Assembly: GCA_949130485.1 (NCBI GenBank)
Contig: OX422184.1
Location: 7,234,655-7,298,654 of the forward strand
Reading direction: 5' to 3'
Length of the DNA stretch: 64,000 nt
Source of the DNA: Agelas oroides
Taxonomy: Eukaryota; Porifera; Demospongiae; Agelasida; Agelasidae
Of the stretch, positions 38,273 to 50,490 are shown piece after piece; the first letter of the stretch is position 1, and every line of letters begins with the position of its first letter. A program made the position numbers and the translations under genes. The notes below the pieces were generated by a model that worked only from the letters and a program-made list of their open reading frames with translations, did not search any database and was not told where the DNA came from.

Positions 38273-38450
38273 AAAAAGTGTAATAGCTCCCTGATTGGTT
38301 GAAAAACAGACTATCAATAGTGAAAAAGTGTAATAGCTCCCTGATTGGTTGAAAAACAGACTATCAATAGTGAAAAAGTGTAATAGCTCTCTGATTGGTT
38401 GAAAGACAGACTGTCAACAGTGCATAAGTGTAATAGCTCACTGATTGGTC
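38273..38450. repeat. 50-bp tandem repeat (about 3.6 copies)
   Basis: Units start at 38273, 38323, 38373 and 38423 (AAAAAGTGTAATAGCTCC, CTGATTGGTTGAAAAACAGA, CTATCAATAGTG). The first two are identical. Confidence 0.96.
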
Positions 38451-38629
38451 AGTGACTTGTAAGTACCAACAATTTGCTGTAAACTATCTGATGTACTATA
38501 AACTTGTAAACTTGTAAGTAACAACAATTTGCTGTAAGTGTACTGTAAACTTGTATACCATAAACTTGCCTTTCTCATACATACTCCTTATTGTAGTGTA
38601 CTGTCAACTTGGCAAGGTTTATGATTAGC

Positions 38630-38780
38630 AATCAATAGCATGTTTTCTCGTACAATTTGGGATTAATAGCACTCATGATTGGCATAATTGCACTCGGCTT
38701 CCCCTGGTGCAATTAATAGCCATTCACTTGTGCTATTAATCCCAAATTGCACTCGAAACCATGCTATTAATTATACCTAT
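38630..38780. mobile_element. Foldback MITE
   Basis: Inverted arms: TAGCATG...CAATTTGGGATTAATAGCAC against GTGCTATTAATCCCAAATTG...CATGCTATTAA. Non-coding. Confidence 0.82.
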
Positions 38781-39235
38781 CATATCAAACAAACCAATAA
38801 GCTTACATAAAACCAGTGATAGAGTAATATTCTACATACAAAAAGTATTCTTGTAACTGTCAGTGCTAGTTGAATGAACAACCGTTCCTGTCAATTTTAT
38901 ATTCATCATTATTATCCAGTTGATATTTCTACAACAGTATTTTCCTATTCCCGTGCCGTGCAATATCACACGATATTGCATGGGTAGTTATTGCACGGGT
39001 ATATAGTTATTGCACGGACTCTGAGGCTATATATGCGCGATATCCTAGCAACCAGCGTGCGCTTTAATCAGAACCAATGCGTTCGAACGGCGAGTTACTC
39101 GGGACTTTGTGTGAGAAGAGACACGACGCTGTTGTGGTAATGGATAATCAATACTTTATTACACTCGTTAGCGGATATGCACGCTAACTCGTGTAATAAG
39201 GTATATATATATTATTGTAAATCCTGTCTATGTAA

Positions 39236-39420
39236 TAGCCTCCCTGGGGGGTGGTCGTTTTACACATTGGTGTTGGGCGTAGCCCGACACCAATGTGCAA
39301 GACCACACCCCAGGGAGGGATATAACTATTATATAACCTGTTACCTAGGCAACATCACTGTACAAGAGAGATATGGGCAACATTCTTAGATGTTGCCTGG
39401 GTAACGGGTTATATATATGA
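39236..39420. mobile_element. Palindromic element, copy 1
   Basis: CTCCCTGGGG...GGTGTTGGGCGTAGCCCGACACC...CCCCAGGGAG, then ATATAACTATTATATAACCT and GTTACCTAGGCAACATCACT with an inverted GTTGCC(T/C)(G/A)GGTAA. The same layout occurs at 43137-43312. Confidence 0.75.
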
Positions 39421-39514
39421 TTATGATGTCTAATCCATATTGCCTTGTTTCCAGGCTCCTGACCATTTTAATCCATACACAAATATGAAATACATTTTGA
39501 TGGCCTTTTTCTAG

Positions 39515-39585
39515 CCTCGTTCCCAGGCCTCCCCCTTCTGTTTGCGTTCACAATAATACACGGGAGTGGAAGACCGGGCTAGCCT
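39515..39585. mobile_element. Solo TAGCCTCG end fragment
   Basis: TAGCCTCGTTCCCAGGCC followed by non-matching sequence. No partner end or duplication found nearby. Confidence 0.6.
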
Positions 39586-40308
39586 TCTTCTGCATTGGGC
39601 GTGATTTGTGTAAATAGTGTGTAACTAGTTTATCTAAGTAGCTGATCACTGCTAGGTAAGCTATTTGTACTTGTTTGAAGCTGTTCAAGTGTGGCTATAC
39701 TCTTAACTTACCAGCACTTCGAAAACGGTGCTAATTTTCCCGCTACTTACCTACAGCCCTGACAGTTTCAGCTGATTTCCAAGTTATTTGGAGGTAGCAC
39801 TTCTGCCTTAAGTGAAAACTGGAGGCTGTTTGCTCCCTTCATTCGAGAAGAAGCTTTGTGTTTGGCAGCCCTTGTCAAAATTCACGATCACTCATGCACT
39901 AGTACCGCCCCTTCCTGTCTTTTCCAAGTAGCGATGTAAGTGGAACGGTGTGGCCAGACTTATTACTACTCAATAGGCAGAGATTTACCCTGCAGTCTTG
40001 TTTGGGTTTGCAATTCGGTGTGGTAGGCACTTGTTTGTATCGCGTGCATATACATGTGCTCATTGCAGTGAGCGGTAGGTACACACATGGATAGGTATAT
40101 TCTCATCGTGACCAGAGGGTTAAATAAGCTGAAAATGACACATTCAAAGTATTGTTGCCAAGGAAGATTGCAGATTACGTAATTGTGATTGACATTATCA
40201 CTCACTCTCACTGTACTGATTGTCTCTTGTCCATTGGGCTTCCTGGCAGTTTTTGAGCTGCATGAAATGTGTTGAATCACTGCATAATTATAATGTTCCT
40301 CCTTGCAG

Positions 40309-40392
40309 CCTCTACAACACGAGTCTGACTTCCAAAGCAGCCCTAGCCATGGCTGGAGCATTGAAAGAAAACAACTTCTTGGAAGAACTGAA
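40309..40392 (+). CDS. LRR exon 4 (type B)
   Basis: 84-bp exon: acceptor CCTCCTTGCAG, donor GTATGT. LRR beginning LYNTSLTSKAALAMAGAL and ending FLEEL. Closest in type to exons 2 and 6; same phase as all others. Confidence 0.86.
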
Positions 40393-40525
40393 GTATGTCT
40401 GATGCTCTACAGAACACACAGATTAGAAACTGCACCCCAAGATACTTGAATTCTTCCTTTTGCGTATTGGGGTAGTCTTACATACTGTAACATTTATTGC
40501 CGAGCGCCTTAGCGCAAGGCTACTA

Positions 40526-41261
40526 CAGTGGAACCCCTCTATAGCGGACACCATCCGGGAATGAAGTTTTGGCCTTAATAGAGGGGTGTCCCTATCTCAG
40601 GGTTTTTTTTCATAAATGGATGATGCAATTCTTGTCGCCTCTTCTGAGTATCCTCTGCTATCAAGGAATGTTTGAACAGCTTCAAGTGAAGGTATAGCAT
40701 CTAGAGAAGCACGTTTAAGCCTTGGGAGTGGGGCTAACTCCAGTGAAATGCGCACTTACCTACTGGCTTATTGCACCGCTGCACATTCATTCTCATGCCT
40801 TCACAGTTCTGCATGGTAACGACGCTTCTTTACAGCATGGTCGACGCCTCTCATGTAAAGCTAGCTTGGTGTTGTTAGTGCCTACACAACTCGTACAGAT
40901 AGCTGTAGCATGCCCATAGATAACTGGTGCACGTGCAGTGTGTCGGCAAAGAACAAAGCATTCCAGCCGTAAAATATTTCCAGTGCGGGTCCCTGAGTCC
41001 GTGAGTCCGCGGGTCCGCAGTCCATTAGGCCGCTTTTTCGTTAAAAAGTGGGTGGAGCTGGCCGTAGCGTGAGGTCATTTTGTAGTGATGGGCATCATTT
41101 GGGGCCGAAAATGTGGCCGTAATACGGAGTAGAGAGGTGGCCGCGAAGCAGGGGTTTCTTAAGTACTATTCTAAATAGCGACGCAGTCGGGACCAAGGTG
41201 AGTGTCCGCCATAGACAGGGTGGCAGCTCATCAGAGGTGGTCGTTAAGAGGGGTTCCACTG
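40526..41261. mobile_element. Tc1/mariner/pogo-type MITE
   Basis: 736 bp. Ends CAGTGGAACCCCTCTATAGC and, inverted, CAGTGGAACCCCTCTTAACG, with TA on both sides (40524-40525, 41262-41263). Inner TIRs include GCGGACACC/GGTGTCC. No transposase frame. Confidence 0.85.
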
Positions 41262-41415
41262 TAATCTTGCAGTGCGTGTTCTCGGTTGGCGGGGTGTGGC
41301 TTTGACTTCCGTCCCGCTTTAGGAATGCAATTGAAGGTGTGGCTTGTGCGCAAACATCCGTCCCGCTTAGGAATGCAATTAAAATATCCTGTTGACAAAA
41401 ACTTGTGTACACTTA

Positions 41416-41812
41416 GGCCACTCCAATACAATTCATTGTTTCTCATCACCCGCCCGCCTCCTCTGGAGACATCCGCTTCCCAAACATATTACCTCATTAT
41501 TCATGTCTGCGGAACTCGTTTCCAGACTACTTGAAGTCTGGGGGAAAACTGGGCATGCGCTGTTTGCTGCGCACAACATTTCCGGTAGTTTATTGAGTAT
41601 TCAGGGCCAGTACGGTTTACACGTGTTCGACGTTCAGCGTGCTGAGCAAGACAATGGTGTTCTTGCGTGCAAATCATTGTTGTGACACAACCAGGAAGTG
41701 TTGTAATAATTGTTTTGACATGTACAAGTGTAAGTGACTTACTAATGATATTGACCGCCCGCCCGCATCCTGGAGCATCTACCGTGGTGATGAGAATCAT
41801 ATTGGAGTGGCC
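41416..41812. mobile_element. PIF/Harbinger-type MITE
   Basis: 397 bp. Ends GGCCACTCCAATA, with long similar arms (CATCACCCGCCCGC). 3-bp duplication TTA (41413-41415, 41813-41815). The TWA duplication and GGCC start point to PIF/Harbinger. Confidence 0.85.
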
Positions 41813-41876
41813 TTACATAAGTTTATCGTTCTCAGCGCTGTAGCGGCGCTAGCGGTCTCATTGTCGCGACGTCAAA

Positions 41877-42206
41877 ATGGCGAAAATTGTGATAGGAGTG
41901 AGGAAGGAAGAGTTAGGAGCCTGGCGCGAAAACGGAAGAGAAGACAGAGCGCAAATGCAGCCACAGCGCCGTGAAGTCCGCGTTGAGAACGATGAGTACG
42001 AGAGAGAGCAGCAGCAGCGCCTAGCGAAGCAAATAAAGTGCGTGGTCGTCTTGAGAAACGACCATATCTTCGCGTTCTGTGCGGTTCAAAAACGCGCTCA
42101 CATTCTCGAACTCTTTCAACGTTTTACGTACGCTTTGCCTTCCTTCTCACACTTTTTGCACTTCGTTGCACATGCATTAGTCTCGTCCCCAGACCCCACC
42201 CTCTAA
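41877..42206 (+). CDS. Hypothetical charged open frame (possible first exon)
   Basis: Starts at ATG 41877 and gives a charged, Arg/Glu/Gln-rich stretch (REEREQQQRL-like, about residues 38-58). It ends by reading into the MITE at 42178, whose TIR supplies the last residues SSPDPTL. No domain was recognised. It could be a first exon whose real end is earlier, or a transposon leader; I assign no function. Confidence 0.25.
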   Translation: MAKIVIGVRKEELGAWRENGREDRAQMQPQRREVRVENDEYEREQQQRLAKQIKCVVVLRNDHIFAFCAVQKRAHILELFQRFTYALPSFSHFLHFVAHALVSSPDPTL

Positions 42207-42500
42207 CGAGGAGAAACGGTCTGGTGAACCAAGTCGAATTTCTTGGGCTAGCGCACACTTTTGCGACAATGTAACCTAGCAACGATCAAAACATTTTGCG
42301 GCCAACCCGCTCAAAAAAGGTACGGATACTCGAATGGAGATGAACAAATTTTACTGTTGTAAGGGAAGTGCAACGTAATAATTACCGATCTCGCAATCTC
42401 ATTGGTCATTACCCGTTTTGGGTAATAAGCCCAAGAAATTCGACTTCGTTCACCAGACCGTTTCTCGCCGGGAGGCGCGCGCGGGCGGGGCACGAGACTA
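42178..42500. mobile_element. Non-autonomous TAGTCTCG element
   Basis: 323 bp. Ends TAGTCTCGTCCCCAGACC and, inverted, TAGTCTCGTGCCCCGCCCGC. Perfect 9-bp duplication CACATGCAT (42169-42177 and 42501-42509). The left hairpin is CCAGACC...GGTCTGG. Confidence 0.92.
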
Positions 42501-42558
42501 CACATGCATGATCGAAAAGCATGTGCCACGCCTACTAACTAATCCACACGTGTTGGTT

Positions 42559-43083
42559 CTGTCACGGAAATTTTGGTCCAGCGAAAATTTTGGTCCAAGG
42601 GACCAAAATTCCGGAAAATTTGGTCTGCCGGACTATTATTTTCAGAAAATATTGGTCCGCATGTGGAATAATGGTCCGAGTGCAAATACTTCGGTGTAAG
42701 CACTTCAATGACACAAGTTTGTGTCAAAGTGTCTGTATAGTATCAGAAAGCCTGAAGAAATAGTTTGGTAAGCAAAATAAGTTGCTGGAGCTTCTGAATT
42801 CATGCAAATAGCAGGTGGTATGTTTTAATTAGAACGATAGCATGGCTGACTTGGCTTGCCACTACAACAGCTTAGTTTTGTTTGGGACTTCTCCAGGTGC
42901 GTTGAAAGTTACCTAGGCTTACCCTTCGTTGATTTGCTGTCGCTTTATATTCTCTTGTTTGAGAAAAAGGTCTTAAATGAGTGTCTTCAACCCGGACCGA
43001 TTTTTCAAGGGGCAGACAATATTTTCCAGCAAAAATTTTGGTCCGGGGGACCAAAATTTCCAGGACCAAAATTCCTGTGACAG
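42559..43083. mobile_element. MITE with CTGTCAC ends and GGTCCAAGGGACC palindromes
   Basis: About 525 bp. Left end CTGTCACGGAAATTTTGGTC; right end inverted CTGTCACAGGAATTTTGGTC. It contains palindromic ATTTTGGTCC/GGACCAAAAT pairs at both ends. Flanking dinucleotide TT on both sides. Confidence 0.75.
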
Positions 43084-43136
43084 TTCAAAGGTCATGGAGA
43101 TGCGCGTGAGGCATACACTGCGAATACATACACCTA

Positions 43137-43312
43137 GTATCCCTTCCTGAGGGGTGGTCATTTTACAAATTACATCATTGTGCAAGTCCATGCCCCCAGA
43201 GAGGGATATAACTATTATAAAACCTGTTACCTAGGCAACATCACTGTAGAAGAGAGATATGAGCAAGATTCTTTTATGTTGCCCAGGTAATGGGTTATAT
43301 ATTGTAAAAGTG
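43137..43312. mobile_element. Palindromic element, copy 2
   Basis: Diverged copy of 39236-39420 (GTTACCTAGGCAACATCACT, GAGAGATATGAGCAA, GTTGCCCAGGTAATGGGTTA). Confidence 0.75.
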
Positions 43313-43319
43313 TTGTGTG

Positions 43320-44130
43320 CCCACCTTGCTGCAAATAATAGAAGTTGCACTATTTATTACTAAATGGATGGCACAGGTGTGACATACATAACTGTATGTA
43401 ATGTGTAGTACTTGCATGTATGCTGTGAGCAAACATATATCACATACCAGTATACTGATGCATCTGCCATAGAGCTGCAGAAGGTCTTTTAACTGTTCAC
43501 CAATTGCTCTACACTGGATAGTATTTTTTGGAAAGTCATTTTACCTATTCAGCTCCTTTATTGCCTGCATGTAGGTATGTTTGTCCATATCTAATTCTGA
43601 TGAAGTGAATCATAGAATGGGCTGCAATTAATGACTACAAATGGTATTGTATAGTAGTTAAGCAATGCCAGCAAACTATGGTACCGTGAACTTGGAAGCA
43701 TAAATTCTATTTCGAAACTGTGGATTTTAGAGGCGCCGATAACGTGGGGTACTTATCATCATGGGGGTACCATACCACTGGGTTAAATATACAGCAGTTG
43801 TGATGCCATGGTACCGACAAGGCTACAGCTAGAGTGGGCTGCTTGACTAGTGTGCGCTTACGAACGAACCTACTGCTGCCAATCTTCGGCATAGCTGTTG
43901 ACCGAAAATGGCTGCATGACCAACCGCAGCTCACTGTACAACGTCGTCGACATTGGGGTAATCGTCCAGATTGTAGTCAGCTGCTATGCATGAAGTAGTA
44001 TCTCCTCAATGGTACCCAGGCTCCAGTAATGCTGCTGCTGCTCCTGGGACAGCTAGCTACTGCTATCTACGTTTAGTCTTCGATGAAACTCCGCCCACAG
44101 ACCAGTCATCGGCTGATGGGTACTAATATT
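43320..44130. other. Intron-like region, nothing seen
   Basis: No supported gene or repeat. Confidence 0.5.
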
Positions 44131-44141
44131 CATTCACATTG

Positions 44142-44780
44142 GTAGAGTAATTATGCAAGCTTCGGACACCAAGTAAATTCGGACACTGTTACACAGAGAT
44201 GGACAGTCCCAAAGATGAGGCAATTCCGCTGGACTGTAGAGGAGGTTTGCAAACTTCGGTGTACCAAAAATGGCGGCCGCACATTGTTTGCTGTTCAGAT
44301 GAACAGCAAACAGTGAATAAATTGACAATCGGATGAATTTGCTTTTATTTCAGACAGTGATATCTATGTAGCAACGACACAGCAAAAAAGGCGAGATATC
44401 ACTATTTTCTCCCTAGCAAAGTTTAACCCCAGTTGATGTCCAGCAGCGCCCCAAAGTGCTCAAAGTAGCTCTGGTGACCATAATCGGTTGTGGAATGGAG
44501 GAGTCTTGGGGCACTGTATTGATGCATAAAACATCTTCAGGGAAGGCATAGACATTGCTGTCTGAAATAGAAGCGAGTTCATCTGATTATCAATTTATTC
44601 GGATGGGTAACTTTCTTCCTTGTATAGCGCAAACAGGAAACAATGTGTGGCCTCCTTTTTTGGTATGCTGAAGTTTACAAACCTCTACAGTCCAGCAGAG
44701 CAGTCTTTGCAAATGTTCATCTCTGCATAAGAGCGTTCGAATTTACCTGGTGTCCAAAGCTCACACATTCACTTTACTAC
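44142..44780. mobile_element. Long-arm foldback element, copy 2
   Basis: About 640 bp with arms of about 160 bp (GTAGAGTAA..., TTCGGACACC, CTGTAGAGGAGGTTTG, GGTGTACCAAAAATGGCGGC). The core is shared with 33102-33501. A second inner inverted pair covers 44310-44370/44560-44610 (TGAATAAATTGACAATCGGA). Confidence 0.83.
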
Positions 44781-44956
44781 TATTCAGGAAATGGGTAGCA
44801 GCAGTTTTGATAGGTACTTATATTCACAGAATATTTGGGTACTTATACTCCTGAGTTTACAGTATGCTGCTATTTCATTGGAGTGATTGAACAATAAGAA
44901 CTGTTTAACCATTATTTTTATGTATGTAGTAATTAAGCTGAGTTGACATTTCATTT

Positions 44957-45333
44957 AACTGTAATCTCCCAAAAATAGGCCCACCCTTGAAAATAAGCCA
45001 ACCCCCCTTTTCAAATGAAGCTATTGCAAAGGGTGCTTTTCTCTTGAAAGTATACCTACCTATTTAGGCAGTAGTAATAACAACAAATGGTGCCTGCCTT
45101 CATTGTTAGTCCCTCCTCTTGCATAGTACTGCTTCCTCGATGCTTCTTGCATAACTGCATGTACTGCATAAGCAAGCACATGAGAAGAGAGGCATTGCAG
45201 AATCATTGCATGCATACATAAATAGGGCTAGACTAACTGCATGTGAGGTGGACATATTTTTGAAGTATCACTACTCTTAAAAATACACCCACCCCCACTT
45301 AAGTTCATGAGCGTATTTTGAGAGATTATGGTA
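44957..45333. mobile_element. MITE with (A)CTGTAATCTCCCAAAAATA ends
   Basis: Inverted ends ACTGTAATCTCCCAAAAATA and ACCATAATCTCTCAAAATAC, each followed by a CCCACCC block. Resembles the family at 30443. Another fragment is at about 28090-28130. Confidence 0.65.
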
Positions 45334-45680
45334 GTATTGGTGGCCACATAATCGAACGGTGTCTTAATTTTATTTGGACTGATTGGTGCATGCAGCAATA
45401 CTATGTTTGTAGATAAAAATATGGGTTATAAATTAGTGGGATCTGTACATGTACTATCCCCTAAAAACTTTGTTTCACCATTTTTAAGTGTGCCATAAAT
45501 GAAAGTGCAACAGAATTCTAGCTTGTACTCAAGTGAAGTTCACCTTTAGAACCATGATCATCTATTTCCTCTCATGTAAGTAATTGGACATGTTAAAATA
45601 ATCAAATTTTACAAGTTTCTTTTACACCTGGGTTACAAATGCACATGTTTACAATGTTTTACTATTTCATCCTTCAACAG

Positions 45681-45764
45681 TCTTGGATTCAACAGAATTG
45701 GAGATGAGGGTGCCATTGCACTGGCTGATGCACTGCAAGCAAACCACAGCTTAACAATACTGAA
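45681..45764 (+). CDS. LRR exon 5 (type A)
   Basis: 84-bp exon: acceptor ATCCTTCAACAG, donor GTAAGC. LRR beginning LGFNRIGDEGAIALADAL and ending SLTIL, the best match to the RNI/NLR consensus in the series. The intron start (GCATGACCTACTAA) matches that after exon 1. Confidence 0.88.
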
Positions 45765-46319
45765 GTAAGCATTTCAGCAATGCATGACCTACTAACAAAC
45801 TTTGTGCAATGTTACTTGCATCATAAACAAGGTTACATGGATTTTGTGGTGTGTTGGAAACAGCGTATTTAGGAACATAATGAAGCAAATGTACCTATGC
45901 AAGCAAAAGAGTCACACAGTTGGATTACACTGCAGCAATAATTTATTGACTGATTTGGGGGGATAACCAGTACCTATGCACGTACATAGGTAGTGGTGAT
46001 GCCTGTGCAGTACAGGAATGCATTATCATCAGATGTAGCTGCTAGTGTGTAATGTTAATACGAGCCTGAGTGAACCCACCAAGGGTGGAATTGTATTGAG
46101 GCCATGTGCTGCGTGTTCAGTTTGTTTTCTGGAGGATTTAAATTCTCAATTTCGCAGAACAAACTGGATTCACACTGAAATAAATATGTTTATGTACTGC
46201 ACCCCACTATTTAGCACCATGGATAGCTTTAACCCACACGCATAAGTTTACACTAGAAACCAGAAGCCAAGCTGACTTCAAAGGTTGTTTGGTTAAGCTC
46301 CAGCTGCATGTGTTTTATG

Positions 46320-47160
46320 ATCTGTGCAAATTCTGAGCCAGCTACGCCCCAGTTTTCCTAGTAAAGTGTCCAGGTCCTATTCTTTGATAGGGCTGCAGGG
46401 CACACATGATAAGGCAAGTTTTTCATCAAACGAAGCAGGTCACTGCCACTGGCTGACAGGGATAGTGGCAGCTTCTCCTCATATTTCGCATGTCCATTGG
46501 GCCCATGTCCTGCCGAAATGACTTCTCTTCCTGGTGAACTGTGGGTCGTGTCTCTGTTGGCATGAGATCTGCCAAGTTTACTTCCAGGAGCATCTCTAGT
46601 GCCCGTAGAATCTTCTCCTCCTGTTCCATTTCCCAGAACCACACCAACACAATCATCTGATGGCACAAACGGAGGTGCCATAGGCTGAATTCGAGTAACT
46701 TCTACGTAGGCTGGTCAGGGTAGCGAGTTCCTGCAGCAGTTCCTCACGGAGTTCCTGCTTCAGCGACTTTTTCTGCTTACCAATCTTGGCAACATAAAAA
46801 ACATTTCAGCCCAGCTATGGACTCTTGTTCATCTTTAATCCCCTTCACGGAGTCCAAGTCTCCCTTGATGGCATTGATGTATATGTTGGTCTCTTTCTGC
46901 TTTAATGCAATGCCATCCACCCACTGAGCTTGCTGCTGGATCAGAAACTGCGCTGTTTGTTCTACTGTAGAGAGCTGCCATCTGCTCCTCCATCCTGGTT
47001 GCTACTTGAGTGCTCATTGCAGATCTCTCTTCTGACACCAAATTGTACTGTTTCCAGTGAGTTAGTTTGGGCAGTGTAGGGAGAAGCTGGCTCGTGGAGC
47101 CTGACTTTCAGCAGCTAATTTAATAGAGACTCAAATACATGGTACAAATCATGGCTTTCT
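46320..47160 (-). pseudogene. Possible LTR-retrotransposon leader/gag remnant
   Basis: On the minus strand TTTGGTGTCAGAAGAGAG at about 47043-47026 resembles the Gypsy primer-binding site. A frame follows with MSTQVATRMEEQMAALYSR (about 47017 downwards), then further broken frames to about 46350. No zinc knuckle, protease or RT is visible, and a partner LTR was not found. Low confidence. Confidence 0.3.
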
Positions 47161-49140
47161 ATACACACACAAAGGTCAGGGCTGGCTCCCTTTAGACAGA
47201 AATATGCCAGGTGCAGAATGATAAGACAGTGATTGACACCATAAGAAGCACAAACATTTAAAGACAATAGAATCTTGTAAGACTGTTAAAATGCAAAAGC
47301 TAATGGTATTTGATCCATTTCAGTACCAAGGGGAGGAGGCTTTGTGTAGGTGGGCATAGCTACTAAGATTCATCTGCACTCACCAGCTACATCATGCTTA
47401 CGGTGGCAGGCATGTTGCTGTTCAGAGTGTTGCATGCCATCAGGATTTGGCTAGTTGTACATTATTGCTCATCCAATAACTTGGGGTAAACTCCAGCAGG
47501 TGTACTGATTCAATGCATTGAGTTACTGTAAACATATATGAGTGCATGAACAATCAACAAACCACATTTCCATAAAAAATGCTTATACGTCATTATGTAA
47601 AGTCACCCACTGTGCAGGACTTGTTTCAGCCAATACAAGGCCTCATCAGCTGTGCTGTGGTGACCGGGAGATGGGAACTACCATCTTATGCACAAAATGC
47701 AGTCAGGTGGGTGGCCTTATCCAAAAGGTTGGTAGAAGCTCCTCGAAGGCATTGTCTCTTCATGCAGCTGTCTTTCATTCAAACTTGTAATCGCCACGTG
47801 TTATTGATACGCAAAGGCATGCATGTGTACGCATATGGAAGCACTGGAGGTAAATGGACAAGGCCTGATTTGAGTGGGGCATAAGTTAGATGGAAAAATT
47901 TTAAAGCCATGCATGCATAGCAAATGTAAGGCAAACAGTGTGTGCTTAAGCGTTGTGCGTGCATAAGTATGCCGAGTTAAGTGTGGTGACTGCATGTGTC
48001 AAGCTGTGTTAAACATAAGGCAAGGCAATGCACTTAGTAATGATATTCTTCAGGCACCTGTCATACTTCTGTAAAGTCCAGGGGTAACGATGCACAAAGG
48101 TCTTGTAGGTGCACAAAGGTCTTGTGGTATACATATCCTTGTCTAAGTAATCTGGTTGTGAGTACGTAGTGTAGATCTGTAACATATCTTCAAATGTGGA
48201 ACTACGAAATTACTATTTTGTATGCTGGTTTTGAGGGTATGTTGCTATTCATGTGTGGAAAATGCAATTTCCTTGTAAAACATGGGAATACTTGGAAGAG
48301 TGCCCACAATTATCGTAAAATGCTCCATCCATGCGTGCTCTTTCACGAGACTATGGTATTAACTTCCCAATGCAAGATTCAATGCACCATTGTTTAAGTC
48401 AAAGCTAGTAGGGTGAGCAGGCAAGTGTATGCAGTGGATCAATACCTCTGTGGTGCATGCAATAGACCACGAGTTGATACTGGCAGAAGTGGGCTGAAGG
48501 CGCAGGAAAAAGGTTCCACATGAATGAATAGCCAGGCTAATCTGAGGGTATGATGCACTTACTCAGGTGTATTAAGGCTCGGCTCCATTTGTTAATGGCC
48601 CACAGTTTTCAACTAAGACAGAAGCAATACCTTCAAATAGCTAAAAATCGGTACTGGGCCTGTCTTGTGAGAGTATTTGAATGCAGCAGCAATTTTACGT
48701 CATCGTTAATTACCCGTGACAGCTGTTGCACAATCAGCATTACCACTCTGAGGTTGGGGTGTCGGGTGGGGGTTGACAAAAATATAGCCATCTTTTGCAC
48801 ACTATCTCTGCACATGAAAGTACTATACAGAGTTCTAATCTTCACTGAAGTGAAAATACATCCGTGGATTCATATGGCTTCACATTTGACCACACCTACC
48901 CATCTCGTAATGCTTCCTAGCCACTGAGAGTGCCATTGTTGCGGGTACTTTACTGGCAAAGGAGGATGTGTTAGACTTTGCATGAAGGTTTAGCACAATA
49001 TCATTTGATTTTGGGAATATAAAAACTACTTACAGTTTCCCAGGACTGACAAAAGAAACCTTCTTGGGGGTGTGGTGAAGGTAAATTTTGTCTGCCTTAA
49101 ACACTATAGAAGCCTGTTGCCGATTTCCCAAAATAAAATT
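47161..49140. other. Intron-like region, no gene recognised
   Basis: A diverged copy of part of the 30443 MITE lies at about 47405-47530 (GTTCAGAGTGTTGCATGCCA). The frame at 48550-48927 lacks any domain. A short direct repeat (GTGCACAAAGGTCTTGTGG) is at 48088/48110. Confidence 0.45.
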
Positions 49141-49142
49141 GT

Positions 49143-49811
49143 GGTCTCGTTCCCAGGCTCTCCCCACGCGCGAATGAAAAATCGAAAGGAAAAGGGAGAG
49201 CCTGGTAAAATTTGTCACGTGAGAACGTCATAGGTAGAGAGAACTTAATTACAAGTGGGCGAACAAATGAACTCGCCCCCATTGCTCTGGTATCCCGTCT
49301 GTACTTCCACCACTACCAGAACAAGCAAGCTAGTGCGGTCATCCACCATTCCTGGCTACTCGTTCGGTTACGAAAGCTTTATGGCCGACAGAGCAGGACT
49401 AGGCAGCACTACGCTACATTGCCAGGCAGTACGGCAAGCTATGGTAAGGGTAAGTGTTTTCAGAGCGTACATTTGCAAATCATGCTAACTTACTCACCTA
49501 CCTAGGCAAACTGACCGGAGAATGGCTTTCAAGGCGCTATTAAACACCAAGGCAACCCTTTTCTAGCAAGTCTTCTTGGCCCTTATTGTTCGGAAAAAAC
49601 TGCCAGATCGGGCTCCTACTAAAACTGTTGATTATCGATTGATTTGCAATTACGTGCGTGGGCACAGCGACGATTTGCCTACGCTCAATTAAGTCCTCTC
49701 TACCCTTCTCTCTACCCCTACATCACTCACGTGATAAATTATCCCAGGCCCTCTTCTGCTTTTCCGTACTGCATGCAACGCAAAGCTGGGTGGGGCCTGG
49801 GAACGAGGCTA
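49143..49811. mobile_element. TAGCCTCG-family pair of ends, no target duplication
   Basis: Left TGGTCTCGTTCCCAGGCTCT with hairpin partner GAGAGCCTGG. Right end inverted: TAGCCTCGTTCCCAGGCCCC with GGGCCTGG. Both are followed by a TTTGTCACGTGAG/TTTATCACGTGAG block. The flanks (ATAAAATTG and GGTACCTTC) do not match, so this is an eroded or chimeric element. Confidence 0.6.
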
Positions 49812-50490
49812 GGTACCTTCTTCCAGGGAGCAAAAACAGACTCCAGTGACAGCTGCAAAAACTCCTCCTCGACATCACCATTGTCATTTCTACACTAACT
49901 GTGCCACACTCACGGTCCTGAGACAAGATTCAACAGTGAACGAAGGCTACCTTTGATTAACATAAACTATGCATCCCAAAGAACTATCACAGTTCCAACT
50001 GTGGATCACAAAAGCAAGTGCAAGAGACAGGTACCTCACATCGCAACTGCGAGGTCACTTCCGTGAACGAAAGTTAGATTATCATAATCTCTCCGTTTTG
50101 CACAAAATCAGCCATGCCTTAACGCTTTAAACACTGAATTTTTTCACTTGAGATTAGTTTTAGCCTAAACATGCCTTTAATGCACCGTATCTCCATTTCT
50201 GTCAAAGCTCTGACTCCAAAACTGAACTCGTGACCTTAACCACGCCCACTCATTAACAAGCATGCAATGGTCAGCACTCTCGATTGGCAAACACCCGCTT
50301 AGAGCCCAAGAAACCTTCCCTGCCTGAAATGAACCCCCAGAAAGGTGAGAGTAGCATTTTCTAAGCCTGCTCATGCAGCCAGGCTGAGAATTGGCCCACC
50401 CAGTGCCAACCATGGTCCTTTTACAGCCAAGCCTAGCAGCTGCCATGTGCACAGCACCCTGCGGGTGACTCCACCCACCTCCCCCTGTCC

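Noticed and set aside
38273..38450. CRISPR array
   Set aside because: 50-bp tandem repeat without unique spacers.
49143..49811. Intact member of the 9-bp transposon family
   Set aside because: Flanking 9-mers differ and the first bases of the left end are mutated; kept only as an eroded pair.
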